A stretch of DNA of 64,000 nucleotides, taken from contig JAMLIC010000009.1 in the NCBI GenBank assembly GCA_023954375.1, forward strand, positions 62,001-126,000. The letters are read 5' to 3'. The translations under genes and the position numbers were made by a program. The stretch is from Planctomycetota bacterium. GTDB taxonomy: Bacteria > Planctomycetota > J058. Under the pieces are notes generated by a model. It was given only the letters and a program-made list of their open reading frames with translations, had not been told where the DNA came from and did no database searches. Positions 1 to 8,717 of the stretch are shown piece by piece. Each line of letters starts with the position of its first letter. Position 1 is the stretch's first letter.

Positions 1-1728
1 GTCGCGGCCAGCCTGCGCCTCCCGGCGCAGGTCACGGGCGACGGGCGGCGCACGATCGCGGCGCTCGTCGACGCCGTCAACGCCGACCCGGCGCGCGGCG
101 AGGGCCACGCCGCCGCCCTCACCCGGATCGCGCTCGACGAGGCGGCCCTGCGCGACCTGCGCCGGCGCGGGCTCGGCCCCGACAGCGTCCCCGCCGCGGG
201 CGAGGTCGTGCTCGTGCGCGACACCGCCAACCTCTCCACGGGCGGCACCGCCCGCGACGTGACCGACCAGGTGCACCCGGGCGTGCGGGCGCTGTGCGAG
301 CGCGCCGCGCGGGTCATCGGCCTCGACGTGGCCGGGGTCGACCTCGTCGCGCCGGACATCGCGCTCTCGCCCGGGGCCCTCCCGCCCGGGGGCTGCGCGG
401 TGATCGAGGTGAACGCGGCGCCCGGGCTGCGCATGCACCACCATCCGTCCGAGGGCGAGCCGCGCGACGCGGGCGCCGCGGTCGTCGAGCTCATGTACCC
501 CGCCGGGACGACCGGCCGGATCCCGATCGCGGCGATCACGGGGACCAACGGCAAGACGACGGTCACGCGCCTCACGGCGCAGATGGTCGCCCAGCAGGGC
601 GTCACCGTCGGCATGACCACGTCGACCGGCGTGTTCGTCGGCGGCGAGCGGGTGTCGGAGGGCGACTGCGCCGGCCCGCGCTCGGCGCGCGCCGTCCTGT
701 GCGACCCCGCGGTCGAGGTGGCCGTGCTCGAGACCGCGCGCGGCGGGATCCTGCGCGGCGGGCTGGCCTACGACTGGTCGACGGTCGGCGTGATCACGAA
801 CGTCCACCCCGACCACCTGGGCCAGGACGGGCTCGAGTCGCTCGAGGACCTCCTGCACGTGAAGGCGCTGGTCGCCGAGCGCGTGCGCGAGGGCGGCGCG
901 ATCGTCCTCGGCGCCGACGACCCGATCCTCGCCCGCCTCCCGGGCGAGCCGCGCCTGCGGCGCCTCCGCCGCGAGCTCGTGTGGGTGACCATGGAGCCCG
1001 AGCGCCCGCTGGTGCGCCGCCACCTCGCGGGGGGCGGCCGCGCCTGCCTCCTGCGCGACGGCTGGCTGGTCGAGGCGTCGGACGGGCGCGAGGAGCGCGT
1101 GGTGCGCGCGGCGGACGTGCCCCTGAGCTTCGGCGGCACCGCCGAGTTCCAGGTGCAGAACGCGCTGTTCGCGCTGGCGGCGGCGCGCGCCCTCGGCGCG
1201 AGCCGCGAGGACTGCGCCGCGGGCCTGCGCGCGTTCGACGTCCGCCGCGACAACGCCGGGCGCGCCAACCTCTACGACGTGGACGGCGTCGCCGTGCTGG
1301 TCGACTACGGCCACAACCCCGAGGCGTTCCGGGCCGTCGGCCGCATGGTCTCGCGCTGGGAGGTCGCCCGGGCCGCGTGCGTCGCCAGCGCCCCGGGCGA
1401 CCGGGCCGACTGGCTCATCGAGGAGTGCGGGCGCGTCCTCGGCCGCGCCTTCTCGCGGGTCATCGTCCGCGAGGACGAGGACCGCCGCGGCCGGCCGTCC
1501 GGCGTGGTGGCCCGGCTCCTGCGCGAGGGCGTCCAGCGCGCCGCGCCGGGGCGCGAGTGCCAGGTGCTGCTCGAGGAGCAGGCCGCCGTCGAGCAGGCCC
1601 TCCGCGACGCCCGGCCCGGCGACCTCGTGGTCGTGTTCTACGAGCGCCTGGAGCTGGTCCAGGACGTCCTGCGGGCGCGCGGCGCGCGCGCCGTGGCGGC
1701 CCCGCCGCGGCGCCGCGGGGCCGCGTGA
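1..1728 (+). CDS. cphA: Cyanophycin synthetase, 5'-truncated by window
   Basis: Cytoplasmic enzyme that builds the storage polymer cyanophycin (poly-Asp with Arg side chains) using ATP. The frame is open from base 1, so the start lies outside the window; the visible C-terminal 575 residues compare with about 870-900 in the family. Residues from base 1 carry the end of the ATP-grasp domain (RLPAQVTGDG, then VIEVNAAPG with HHHPSEG). The Mur-ligase-like domain follows, with P-loop GTNGKTTVTRL near base 540, ETARGGILRGGL, NVHPDHLG and the C-terminal DYGHNPEAF motif near base 1300. Its stop overlaps the start of cphB in a GTGA. The two domains in this order, plus the cphB neighbour, make the call firm. 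Confidence 0.96.
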   Translation, partial: VAASLRLPAQVTGDGRRTIAALVDAVNADPARGEGHAAALTRIALDEAALRDLRRRGLGPDSVPAAGEVVLVRDTANLSTGGTARDVTDQVHPGVRALCERAARVIGLDVAGVDLVAPDIALSPGALPPGGCAVIEVNAAPGLRMHHHPSEGEPRDAGAAVVELMYPAGTTGRIPIAAITGTNGKTTVTRLTAQMVAQQGVTVGMTTSTGVFVGGERVSEGDCAGPRSARAVLCDPAVEVAVLETARGGILRGGLAYDWSTVGVITNVHPDHLGQDGLESLEDLLHVKALVAERVREGGAIVLGADDPILARLPGEPRLRRLRRELVWVTMEPERPLVRRHLAGGGRACLLRDGWLVEASDGREERVVRAADVPLSFGGTAEFQVQNALFALAAARALGASREDCAAGLRAFDVRRDNAGRANLYDVDGVAVLVDYGHNPEAFRAVGRMVSRWEVARAACVASAPGDRADWLIEECGRVLGRAFSRVIVREDEDRRGRPSGVVARLLREGVQRAAPGRECQVLLEEQAAVEQALRDARPGDLVVVFYERLELVQDVLRARGARAVAAPPRRRGAA

Positions 1729-2714
1729 GCCGGGCCCGCCGCGCCCAGGCGGAGGCGGAGCGGCGGCGCGCCCGCCGGCCGCGCCGGGGGACGGAGCGCG
1801 CGCCGACCCGGCGCCAGGACGACGCCGCCGTCGCCGAGGAGGCTGCCCCCGCGCCGCCGACCACGCCGGCGACGACCGGCAGGCTGATCATCATCGGCGG
1901 CCGCGAGGACAAGGACGACGAGCGCGTCATCCTCCGCGAGGTCGTGCAGGCGGCCGCCCGCGGCCCGCTCGTGGTCGTGACGGCGGCCAGCGCCTTCCCC
2001 GACGAGGTGTGGCGCGACTACCAGGTGGCGTTCGAGGCGCTCGGCGCGGCCGACGTGGTCCACCTGCCGCTGCGCTCGCGGGCCGACGCCCTGGGCGGGC
2101 CGCGCCTCGAGGAGCACCTGGCCGCCCTCGCCCGCGCCGCCGGCGTGTTCTTCACCGGCGGCGACCAGCTCAAGCTGACGACGCTCCTCGGCGGCACGCC
2201 CGTGTGGGCCGGGATCCGCGAGGTCTTCGCCCGCGGCGGGGCGATCGCCGGCACGTCGGCGGGCGCCTCGGCCATGAGCCGGACGATGATCGTCCACGGC
2301 GGCGACTCGGTCCACCGGCACCGCCTCAGCGAGGCGATCCACATGGCGCCCGGGCTGGGCTTCGTCGACGGCGTCATCATCGACCAGCACTTCGGGCAGC
2401 GCGGGCGCGTGTCGCGCCTGCTCGCCGCCGTGGCGCAGAACCCGAGCGTCCTCGGCGTGGGCATCGACGAGGACACGGCGATCGCCTTCGAGCGGCCGGA
2501 GCGCTTCCGGGTCCTCGGCTCGGGCGCCGTCTACGTGATCGACGGCCAGGGGATCTCCTGGTCGAACGTCGTCGAGCGCGAGGACCGGACGCTCTCCGTG
2601 TTCGACGTGCGCCTGCACGTGCTCAACGCGGGCGACAGCTTCGACCTGACGACCCATCGGCCGGCCGACCCGGACCAGGTGAGGCTGCAGGGGCCGGGCG
2701 ACGAGGAGGCGTGA
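1725..2714 (+). CDS. cphB: Cyanophycinase
   Basis: Serine-type exopeptidase that releases Asp-Arg dipeptides from cyanophycin. The GTG start overlaps the cphA stop (GTGA), so the two are probably translationally coupled. The product is 329 residues. The first 51 are a low-complexity Arg/Ala/Pro extension not usual in the family; the conserved core begins at about residue 52 with GRLIIIGG. The nucleophile motif GTSAGASAMS places the catalytic Ser at about residue 178. FTGGDQLKL and VIIDQHFGQRGR are also typical. A peptidase S51-like fold is expected. Having synthetase and hydrolase side by side implies a complete store-and-release cycle. The extension may be non-native if translation starts later, but no later in-frame ATG/GTG precedes the core. 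Confidence 0.95.
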   Translation: MSRARRAQAEAERRRARRPRRGTERAPTRRQDDAAVAEEAAPAPPTTPATTGRLIIIGGREDKDDERVILREVVQAAARGPLVVVTAASAFPDEVWRDYQVAFEALGAADVVHLPLRSRADALGGPRLEEHLAALARAAGVFFTGGDQLKLTTLLGGTPVWAGIREVFARGGAIAGTSAGASAMSRTMIVHGGDSVHRHRLSEAIHMAPGLGFVDGVIIDQHFGQRGRVSRLLAAVAQNPSVLGVGIDEDTAIAFERPERFRVLGSGAVYVIDGQGISWSNVVEREDRTLSVFDVRLHVLNAGDSFDLTTHRPADPDQVRLQGPGDEEA

Positions 2715-2719
2715 CGCCG

Positions 2720-2932
2720 TCAGACGGGCCGGACGCGGTCGACCTCGAGCACCGGGTCGCCGGTCATCCCGATCCCGACCGCGTCCTCGGCCAGCCGGCC
2801 GTCGACCTCGACGGCCCGGCCCTCGGGCAGGGGCTCGCGGGCCCGGAGGGCGAAGCGCCGCCCGTCGTCGGTCACGAGGACCTGGACGCCAGCGCCCAGG
2901 TCCTCGCGCTCCACGCGGCCGGTGACCGTCAC
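2720..2932 (-). CDS. Small OB-fold-like protein (hypothetical)
   Basis: Encodes 70 residues. The GTG start overlaps the stop of the upstream protease gene (GTGA), the same coupling used by other pairs in this window, and this is the main reason for accepting such a short frame. The sequence alternates short beta strands (VTVTGRVERED, VQVLVTDDGRRFAL, AVEVDGRLAED, DPVLEVDRVRPV), which looks like a small OB-type barrel of the kind found in bacterial nucleic-acid or oligosaccharide binders. I see no signal peptide or catalytic motif. It ends 5 bp from the convergent cphB stop. The function is unknown, and the OB assignment is by eye only. Confidence 0.6.
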   Translation of the reverse strand: MTVTGRVEREDLGAGVQVLVTDDGRRFALRAREPLPEGRAVEVDGRLAEDAVGIGMTGDPVLEVDRVRPV

Positions 2933-4770
2933 ACGATCACCGACGACGACGCCTTGCCGCGGGCCAGGCGCACGACGACCGCCGTGAACGCCAGCAGGGC
3001 GACCGCGTTGCCGGCCAGCCAGATCGAGTCGAGCGCGCCGTGGCCCGGGATCAGCCGCACGTCGGCCCAGGGCAGGATCACCCCGGTGATCAGGCGCGCC
3101 GCCCAGCCGAGCATGAGACCCACGGCCAGCGAGCGGATGAAGCGGGGGGCCTTGACCGTGACCAGCCCGACGAAGCCGGGGATCAGGGCGCTCGCGAACA
3201 GCGGCGTCCAGTGCCAGCTGGGGCCGAACAGCGGCAGGTCCCAGACGGCGATCCCGCGGGTGATGAACGGCCCGATGACCGGCACCTCGCCCAGCCCCAG
3301 CGGCCGGAGGAAGAACAGCCCCGACGAGGCGGCGAGGGCGCCGAGGGCCACGAGCGGCAGCGCGGCGTCGCGACGCTCGAGCCGGCGCGACGCCAGGAGG
3401 ACGAGCAGGGCCGAGAGGCCGAGCGCGACCGAGCCGGGGAGGAACATGGCGCGCCGCACGGCCGCGCCCGCGTCGAGCACGCCCCAGCCGTACTTCTGCG
3501 TCCAGCCGCCGCTCGCGTCTGCGCCGGGCCGGGCCGTGGCCCTGAGGATGTCCTCGATCGCGTCGGGGTCGGTCACCCCGCACGAGTAGAGGAGCGCGGC
3601 CGCGCCCGCCACGTGCGGCGTGGCCATCGACGTCCCCTGCCAGAAGGCGTAGATCGTCTTGCGCTGGCGGGGGTCGACCGTGTTCTGCAGGACGCCCGCC
3701 TCGGGCCCCTGCGACTTGTCGCCGCCCGGGGCCGCGATGAACGTCTCCTTGCCGTGCGACGAGTAGAAGGCGAGCTTGCCCTTCGGCCCGACCGACGAGA
3801 CGGCCGTCGCGCCCGGGTAGGCGGCCGGGTACTCGACCTTCGCGCGGCCGCCGTTGCCCGCCGCGCACACCACCAGGCAGCCCTTGTCGCGGGCGTACTT
3901 GACCGCGTCGGCCAGGACCTTCGAGTGGCCGCCGCCGCCGAGCGAGAGGCTCAGCACGTGGGCGCCGTTGTCGGCCGCGTAGCGGATCGCGTCGGCGATG
4001 TCGACCGTCGTCCCCCAGCCGCCGGCGCTCAGCACCTTGAGGGGCATGATCCGCGCCCTGTGCGCCAGGCCGATCACGCCGCGGCCGTTGTTCGTCGACT
4101 GGGCGACCGTCCCCGCGCAGTGCGTCCCGTGGCCGTGGTCGTCGCCCGGGTCGTCGTCGTCGTTGACGAAGTCGTAGCCCTTCACGAACCCGGTCGCGCC
4201 CAGGTCCGGCGCCGCCGGCCCGCGCTTCGTGCCCTCGTAGCCCACGCCCGTGTCGAGCACGGCCACGACCACGCCCTCGCCGGACGCGTAGCGCCAGGCG
4301 TCGCGGGCGTGGACCATCTCCATGTTCCACTGCTTGGGGTAGTAGGGGTCGTTCGGGAAGCCGGCGAGCGGCGGCGGCTGGTCGTCCTCGGGCAGCACGT
4401 CGCCGGCGCCGAGCGTGAAGAGCTCGCTCGGCCCGATCGAGACCAGGTAGCTGGGCTCGGCGTGCTCGACCATGGCGTCGGCGCGCAGGCGCGCGAGGAG
4501 CGCCGCCTGCTCCGCCCGCGGGACGCGCACGACGGCGATCGCCTCGTCGGCGACGTTGGGGCTGTTCCAGCGGGTGGCCTCGGCCGCGAGGCCGAAGCGG
4601 GCGCGGAAGGCCTCGAGCGAGGTGCCGTCGACGAGGTCGACGACGAGCTCGTCGGGCGCGACCGGCGCGGCGTCGTCGTGCTCGAACGGGCCGTGCGTCC
4701 GGGCGTCGCAGCCCGCGAGCGCCACGGCGAGGAGGGCGGGGGCGGCGAGGCGCAGCGTGCGGGACGTCAT
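2929..4770 (-). CDS. Subtilisin-like (S8) serine protease lipoprotein with C-terminal membrane domain
   Basis: Encodes 613 residues. The N-terminus is a lipoprotein signal peptide with lipobox LAGC (Cys21). Residues about 38-110 look like an inhibitor_I9-type prodomain. The peptidase S8 domain follows with Asp173 (VLDTGVG), His214 (HGHGTHCAG), an AAGN oxyanion-hole motif and Ser381 (GTSMATPHVAGAAAL). The last 170 residues are hydrophobic with about four to five predicted membrane segments, which is unusual for a subtilase and suggests a protease tethered at both ends of the chain. The ATG start lies one base after the stop of the upstream small membrane protein gene, and the stop overlaps the OB-like gene, so the three form one operon. 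The substrate is unknown. Confidence 0.9.
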   Translation of the reverse strand: MTSRTLRLAAPALLAVALAGCDARTHGPFEHDDAAPVAPDELVVDLVDGTSLEAFRARFGLAAEATRWNSPNVADEAIAVVRVPRAEQAALLARLRADAMVEHAEPSYLVSIGPSELFTLGAGDVLPEDDQPPPLAGFPNDPYYPKQWNMEMVHARDAWRYASGEGVVVAVLDTGVGYEGTKRGPAAPDLGATGFVKGYDFVNDDDDPGDDHGHGTHCAGTVAQSTNNGRGVIGLAHRARIMPLKVLSAGGWGTTVDIADAIRYAADNGAHVLSLSLGGGGHSKVLADAVKYARDKGCLVVCAAGNGGRAKVEYPAAYPGATAVSSVGPKGKLAFYSSHGKETFIAAPGGDKSQGPEAGVLQNTVDPRQRKTIYAFWQGTSMATPHVAGAAALLYSCGVTDPDAIEDILRATARPGADASGGWTQKYGWGVLDAGAAVRRAMFLPGSVALGLSALLVLLASRRLERRDAALPLVALGALAASSGLFFLRPLGLGEVPVIGPFITRGIAVWDLPLFGPSWHWTPLFASALIPGFVGLVTVKAPRFIRSLAVGLMLGWAARLITGVILPWADVRLIPGHGALDSIWLAGNAVALLAFTAVVVRLARGKASSSVIV

Positions 4771-4771
4771 C

Positions 4772-5095
4772 TCAGGCCTCCCGCCGGACGGGGCCGCGCA
4801 GGGCCTCGGGGTCCCACTCGAGGCGCAGGTGCCAGCGCGACGCGAGCGCGCCGAGGCCCGCCCCGAGGCCCGCGCCCAGGAGCCGGCCGGCCGACGAGGC
4901 GCCGAGGAGGAGCGAGAGGCCCCAGCCGAGCGCCCCGCCGCCGGCGATCGCCTTCAGGCGCTCGCGCCCGCGGCACTCGGGGCACGGCTCGGCCTCGTAG
5001 CTGAATCCGGAGAAACGGCCGGTCAGGCGGCCCGAGGCACCGAACGAGGCGTCGCTGGACCCGAAGGGTCCTTGCGAGGGGTCGGCGTGGCTCAT
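4772..5095 (-). CDS. Small glycine-rich membrane protein with CPEC motif (hypothetical)
   Basis: Encodes 107 residues from an ATG preceded by a strong GGAGGAGGG Shine-Dalgarno, which decides the start over a longer upstream in-frame option. The N-terminal 35 residues are Ser/Gly-rich. A single CPEC pair (EPCPECRGRERLK) could be half of a zinc site, completed by dimerisation. A glycine-zipper-like hydrophobic stretch (repeated GAGLGAGLGAL) follows and probably inserts in a membrane. It is the first gene of the operon with the S8 protease (one-base spacing). The role is unknown; a membrane partner of the protease is possible but only inferred from linkage. Confidence 0.65.
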   Translation of the reverse strand: MSHADPSQGPFGSSDASFGASGRLTGRFSGFSYEAEPCPECRGRERLKAIAGGGALGWGLSLLLGASSAGRLLGAGLGAGLGALASRWHLRLEWDPEALRGPVRREA

Positions 5096-5286
5096 CGCGG
5101 AGTCCCTCCTCCCGGGTGCGCGGTCCAGCCTAGCAGCGGCCATGCCGCTTGTCGCGGCCCTAACCCCCGCCGTCACCGCTCGTCCCCCTGGGCCGGTCCG
5201 GGGCACCTGCTGTAGGATGCTGCGCCAGGTGCGGCACGCCCCCCCGGCGTGCGGGCCGGACCTGGGCGGGGCACACGAAGCACGCG

Positions 5287-6699
5287 ATGGATGAGCAGCG
5301 CTCGGTCGAGGAGGCCTGTCGGGCGCTGGACCTCCTGGCGGAGCTGCGCCTGCGCACGGCGCCGCACACCGACGAGGCGCGGCGCCTCAACACCGAGCTG
5401 CGCGCGGCGCACCGGATCAAGCGGCCAGCCGACGCGCTGGCGCTCTGGGGGCAGGCGCTCGCGGGCGACCCGGGCGACGAGCGGCTCGGCAAGGCGCTCG
5501 TCGAGTGGTCGCTGGCGCTCGGGGTGCACGCGGCGATCAACCTCGAGGACCTGCGGGCCACGCGCCGCGCGATCGATTCGATGGCCGCCACCCTGCCGCC
5601 GCTGCGCCCGCGCGCCGGCGCGATCTTCGGCTGGGCGCGGCGCGCGCGCGACGTGACCGAGGCCATGGCCGGCCTGATCGGCCGCTCGCGCGTCATGGAC
5701 GAGGTGCGCACGCAGACGTGGCGCGCCGTGTTCACCGACGACCTGCGCAAGGCGCTCGCCCTACGCGCGCCGCACCGCCTGTCCGTCCTGATCACGGGCG
5801 AGCCTGGCACGGGCAAGGAGATCGTCGCCCGCACGATCGCCGCCGGGCGCGGGCCGCTCGACCCCGACGGCGCCGAGCCGGGGCCCTACGTGGCGGTGAA
5901 CATCGCCTCGCTCACGCCGTCGCTGGCCAGCTCGGCCCTCTTCGGCCACGTGCGCGGGGCGTTCACCGGCGCCACGCGCGAGCGCGCCGGCCTGTTCGCC
6001 GCGGCGTCCGGGGGCGTCCTGTTCCTCGACGAGATCGGCGACGCCAGCCCCGAGGTCCAGGTGCGGCTCCTGCGCACCCTGCAGGAGGGCACCGTCCGCC
6101 CGGTCGGCGCCGACTTCGAGCGCGGCGTCGAGGTGCGCGTGATCGCCGCCACGAACCGCGACCTCGGCGGCGGCGAGGACGGCTTCCGCCAGGACCTGCT
6201 CGAGCGCCTCTCGGTGCTGCGCGTCAGCTGCCCCCCGCTCCGCGCCCGCATGGAGGACGTGTCCGAGCTCGTGGCCCACTTCGTCGGCCAGGAGATCGAC
6301 CTCGGCGCGTGGCCGCGGATCGTCGAGGACGCCCTGGCGCGCCTCGAGGCGGAGACGCGCGACTACGACTGGCCCGGCAACGTGCGCGAGCTGCGGGCCG
6401 CGACCAACCGGGTGATCGCCGGGCAGCCGGCGCTCCTGCCGCGCCGCCTGGCGGTGGGGCCGGCGCCGTCCGGCCTCGCCGCCGGCGACGCGGTCGTCGC
6501 GGCCTGGGGCCTCGTGAGCCTGGAGGAGGTCAAGCGGCGCTACGCCGAGGCGGTCCTGCGCGGCGTCGGCGGCAACAAGTCGGAGGCGGCGCGCGTGCTC
6601 GGGATCGACCGCAACACGCTCGCGCGCTACGTGAAGGCCCTGGAGGGCCGGCCGGAGCCGCCTTCGGGGGCCGAGGGCGAACGGGAGCCGGTGGCTTGA
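5287..6699 (+). CDS. Sigma-54-dependent transcriptional activator (AAA+ plus Fis HTH)
   Basis: Bacterial enhancer-binding protein that remodels RNA polymerase holding sigma-54. The product is 470 residues. Residues 1-125 are an uncharacterised helical sensor region without receiver, GAF or PAS signatures. The AAA+ domain has Walker A GEPGTGKE at 171-178, the sigma-54-contacting GAFTGA at 224-229, Walker [12 protein letters not shown] at 242-252 and DWPGNVREL at 361-369. A Fis-type helix-turn-helix lies at 428-450 ([19 protein letters not shown]). All activator essentials are intact. A -10-like TAGGAT lies at 5213. I found no convincing -24/-12 promoter nearby, so its targets are probably elsewhere. 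The input signal is unknown. Confidence 0.93.
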   Translation: MDEQRSVEEACRALDLLAELRLRTAPHTDEARRLNTELRAAHRIKRPADALALWGQALAGDPGDERLGKALVEWSLALGVHAAINLEDLRATRRAIDSMAATLPPLRPRAGAIFGWARRARDVTEAMAGLIGRSRVMDEVRTQTWRAVFTDDLRKALALRAPHRLSVLITGEPGTGKEIVARTIAAGRGPLDPDGAEPGPYVAVNIASLTPSLASSALFGHVRGAFTGATRERAGLFAAASGGVLFLDEIGDASPEVQVRLLRTLQEGTVRPVGADFERGVEVRVIAATNRDLGGGEDGFRQDLLERLSVLRVSCPPLRARMEDVSELVAHFVGQEIDLGAWPRIVEDALARLEAETRDYDWPGNVRELRAATNRVIAGQPALLPRRLAVGPAPSGLAAGDAVVAAWGLVSLEEVKRRYAEAVLRGVGGNKSEAARVLGIDRNTLARYVKALEGRPEPPSGAEGEREPVA

Positions 6700-6785
6700 G
6701 GCCCGGATCGTCAGAAGTTCCGCGAGAAGGCCTCGACCGCCGGGGCCCGACGAGTCACCATGGGCCCTGACCCAGCGGGGACGGC

Positions 6786-7193
6786 GTGACGAACGACCCG
6801 AAGCCCACCGCGGAGGCCCGCCGCAGGTCGGTCCACGAGGACCCCGAGGCGTTCCTCCTCGAGATCATCGCCCGCGCGGACGACCGCCTGGGCACCGGCG
6901 CCGCCGAGCTCCTCGGCGCCGTGGCCGGCGCCGGGCTGGCCCTCCTCGTGCCCTTCGCCTCCGGCCTCATCCTGCGCGGCGTGATCGGCTCGGCGATCGG
7001 CACCTTCGTGGGCAAGAAGATCGCGGAGCACGAGCCCTCGTGGTTCCGGCGCCGCCTCGAGCTGGCCCTCGACCGCTTCGAGGAGATCAACCGCTTCCAC
7101 GCCGAGGGGCGCTGCAGCGCCCGCGCGCGCGACGAGTACGTCGACGACCTCGTGGAGCGGTTCTTCGACAAGGGCGACTCGCTGCTGGAGTGA
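6786..7193 (+). CDS. Small membrane protein (hypothetical)
   Basis: Encodes 135 residues from a GTG start. A charged N-terminal segment (1-35) is followed by about 45 hydrophobic, glycine-rich residues (AAELLGAVAGAGLALLVPF through GSAIGTFVGKK), consistent with a two-helix membrane hairpin. An amphipathic, Arg/Glu-rich C-terminal helix ends in FFDKGDSLLE. I recognise no family. It lies about 85 bp downstream of the sigma-54 activator on the same strand, but with enough space to be its own unit. A perfect 10-bp hairpin spans its stop codon. Codon use (G/C third positions) supports coding. Confidence 0.6.
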   Translation: MTNDPKPTAEARRRSVHEDPEAFLLEIIARADDRLGTGAAELLGAVAGAGLALLVPFASGLILRGVIGSAIGTFVGKKIAEHEPSWFRRRLELALDRFEEINRFHAEGRCSARARDEYVDDLVERFFDKGDSLLE

Positions 7194-7206
7194 CATGAGT
7201 CGCCCT
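7171..7206 (+). terminator. Hairpin across the stop codon of the small membrane protein gene
   Basis: AGGGCGACTC (7171-7180) pairs perfectly with GAGTCGCCCT (7197-7206) around a 16-nt loop that contains the TGA stop. No U-tract follows, so this is a terminator-like or mRNA-stabilising hairpin, not a classical intrinsic terminator. A 12-bp direct repeat (TCGCTGCTGGAG at 7179 and 7206) accompanies it. From here to 7428 I see no gene. Confidence 0.45.
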
Positions 7207-7428
7207 CGCTGCTGGAGGCCAGTCCTCGAACCGACGGCCTCGCCGTTCGGGCCCGGCCGTCTGCCGTCTTCGTAAGAGGCCGAGCCGCGTCCGAGCACAC
7301 CTCACCGCGCCTTCGCAGCAGGAGCCTCAGGCGAGGCCGAGGAGGGCAGGGCGTGTCGGCCGAAGGCGAGGGAGGGCGGCCGTGGGCCGCCGACCGAGCC
7401 CGAGCGGTCGGGGCCGACGACGTCGGCC

Positions 7429-7478
7429 CCGACGCACCGCAGCGCCCGCCATCCTCGGCCGCAGCCGCGATCACACTA
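7429..7478 (-). repeat. Copy 1 of a 50-bp dispersed repeat starting at a stop codon
   Basis: Read on the minus strand, this 50-bp stretch begins exactly with the TAG stop of the S41 protease gene. It is identical, base for base, to 52392-52441 on the plus strand, where it again begins with the TAG stop of the FHA gene. Flanking sequence on the far side is unrelated. The element is GC-rich and contains TGTGATCGCGGCTGCGG and GGATGGCGGGCGCTGCGG. Confidence 0.85.
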
Positions 7479-8717
7479 GTACCAGCCCGCGCTCTTCCCC
7501 CGCCGCCGCTCCACCATCGCCTCGTCGAGCACGACCTCGAGCCCGCGCTCGAGGATCGGGTCGTGGCCCTGCGCGTAGGGGAGCGACACCTGCACCTCGA
7601 TGTCGGGCGGGACGCCCTTGCCCTCGAGGACCACGCCGCCGGTCATCGTGCGCATGTCGAGCATCGGCAGGAGGAGGTGCGCGCCGTCGGGGAGCGGCCG
7701 GAACTGCGCGCCCAGCACCGCCCCGCGCGTGCGCTGGCCGACGACCTTGCCCAGGCCGCGGCGGCGCCAGCAGAAGGCGAGGACCTCCTTGGCGGAGCGC
7801 GTCTCCGAGTCGACGAGCAGCACGACCGGGCGCCCCCCCCACAGCGGCCCGCCGCGGGCCCCCGGGTCGAAGAAGTCGAGCAGCCGGTCGACCGCGCTGG
7901 GCAGCCCCCCCTGGCCACGCACGTCGAGCACCAGCCCGTGCGCGTCGGCGAGGTCGCGGTCGATGAACTCGGCGAGCAGGTCGACGGGCTCCTCCGAGAG
8001 CAGGTGGTAGAGGCGCATGTAGCCGACCTTCAGCCCGTGGCGCTCGATCACGCGGCGGCTGACGCGCGCCCCCTCGAGCTCGCTCCACATGGTCGAGACG
8101 AGCGTGAGCTGGAACAGCCCCTTGGGCCGCTGGAACCGCTGCAGCTCGAGCCGCGCGCGGTCCCCCGCCTTCTCGGTCGGGAGGACGTAGGACCGGGGCC
8201 CGCCGAGCCCCGCGTCCCAGGGCAGCGGGCGCAGGTTGGCCTGCTCGGGGGGCTGACCGTTGAGCGCCAGCAGCCGGTCGCCCCGGAGCAGGCCCGCGGC
8301 GTCGGCCGGCCCGCCGGCGACGCAGTCGGCCACGTAGTAGCCGTCCTGGAGGCGCGCGAGCTTCACGCCGAAGGTCGGGGCCAGCATCCCCTTGGCCTCG
8401 TGGTCGTAGTGCTTGCGGTAGACGTCCTCCTCGATCACCGCCGCGTGCGAGACCTTGAGCTCGGCCATCATCTCGAGGATGACCTCGTGGACCTCCTGCT
8501 GGCTGCGCGCGGCGCGCGCGCGCGGGAGGTGCCGCTCCCGGGCCGCGGCCCAGTCGACCCCGTGCATGCCGCGCTCGTAGAACCCGTCGCGGACCATGCG
8601 CCAGGCGTCCTCGAACGCGCGCAGGTCGGGCCCCCGCGGTCGATCCTGCGCGCCGCCGGGCGCGCAGACGAGCGCCAGCGCGATCGCAAGCCCGGCGGGG
8701 GCCGCCCGCCGCCTCAC
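7476..8717 (-). CDS. Secreted S41-family (C-terminal processing-like) peptidase with PDZ domain
   Basis: Encodes 413 residues. The GTG start overlaps the stop of the upstream large gene (GTGA). The N-terminus has a signal peptide (RRR then a hydrophobic run to GGAQ). A central PDZ domain (GVKLARLQDGYYVADCVAGGPADAAGLLRGDRLLALNG region) precedes the S41 core. The catalytic serine motif is SETRSAKEVLAF, and GLVLDVRGQGG is typical. The general-base Lys of CtpA-type enzymes (FGKG) is replaced by TRGAVLGA, so it may use a tricorn-like arrangement or be inactive. Periplasmic or extracellular action is inferred. Its stop codon is the first codon of the 50-bp dispersed repeat. Confidence 0.85.
   Translation of the reverse strand: MRRRAAPAGLAIALALVCAPGGAQDRPRGPDLRAFEDAWRMVRDGFYERGMHGVDWAAARERHLPRARAARSQQEVHEVILEMMAELKVSHAAVIEEDVYRKHYDHEAKGMLAPTFGVKLARLQDGYYVADCVAGGPADAAGLLRGDRLLALNGQPPEQANLRPLPWDAGLGGPRSYVLPTEKAGDRARLELQRFQRPKGLFQLTLVSTMWSELEGARVSRRVIERHGLKVGYMRLYHLLSEEPVDLLAEFIDRDLADAHGLVLDVRGQGGLPSAVDRLLDFFDPGARGGPLWGGRPVVLLVDSETRSAKEVLAFCWRRRGLGKVVGQRTRGAVLGAQFRPLPDGAHLLLPMLDMRTMTGGVVLEGKGVPPDIEVQVSLPYAQGHDPILERGLEVVLDEAMVERRRGKSAGWY

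Noticed and set aside
5096..5286. Sigma-54 promoter near the sigma-54 activator
   Set aside because: No GG-N10-GC pattern close to TGGCAC-N5-TTGC is present; only a -10-like TAGGAT is seen.
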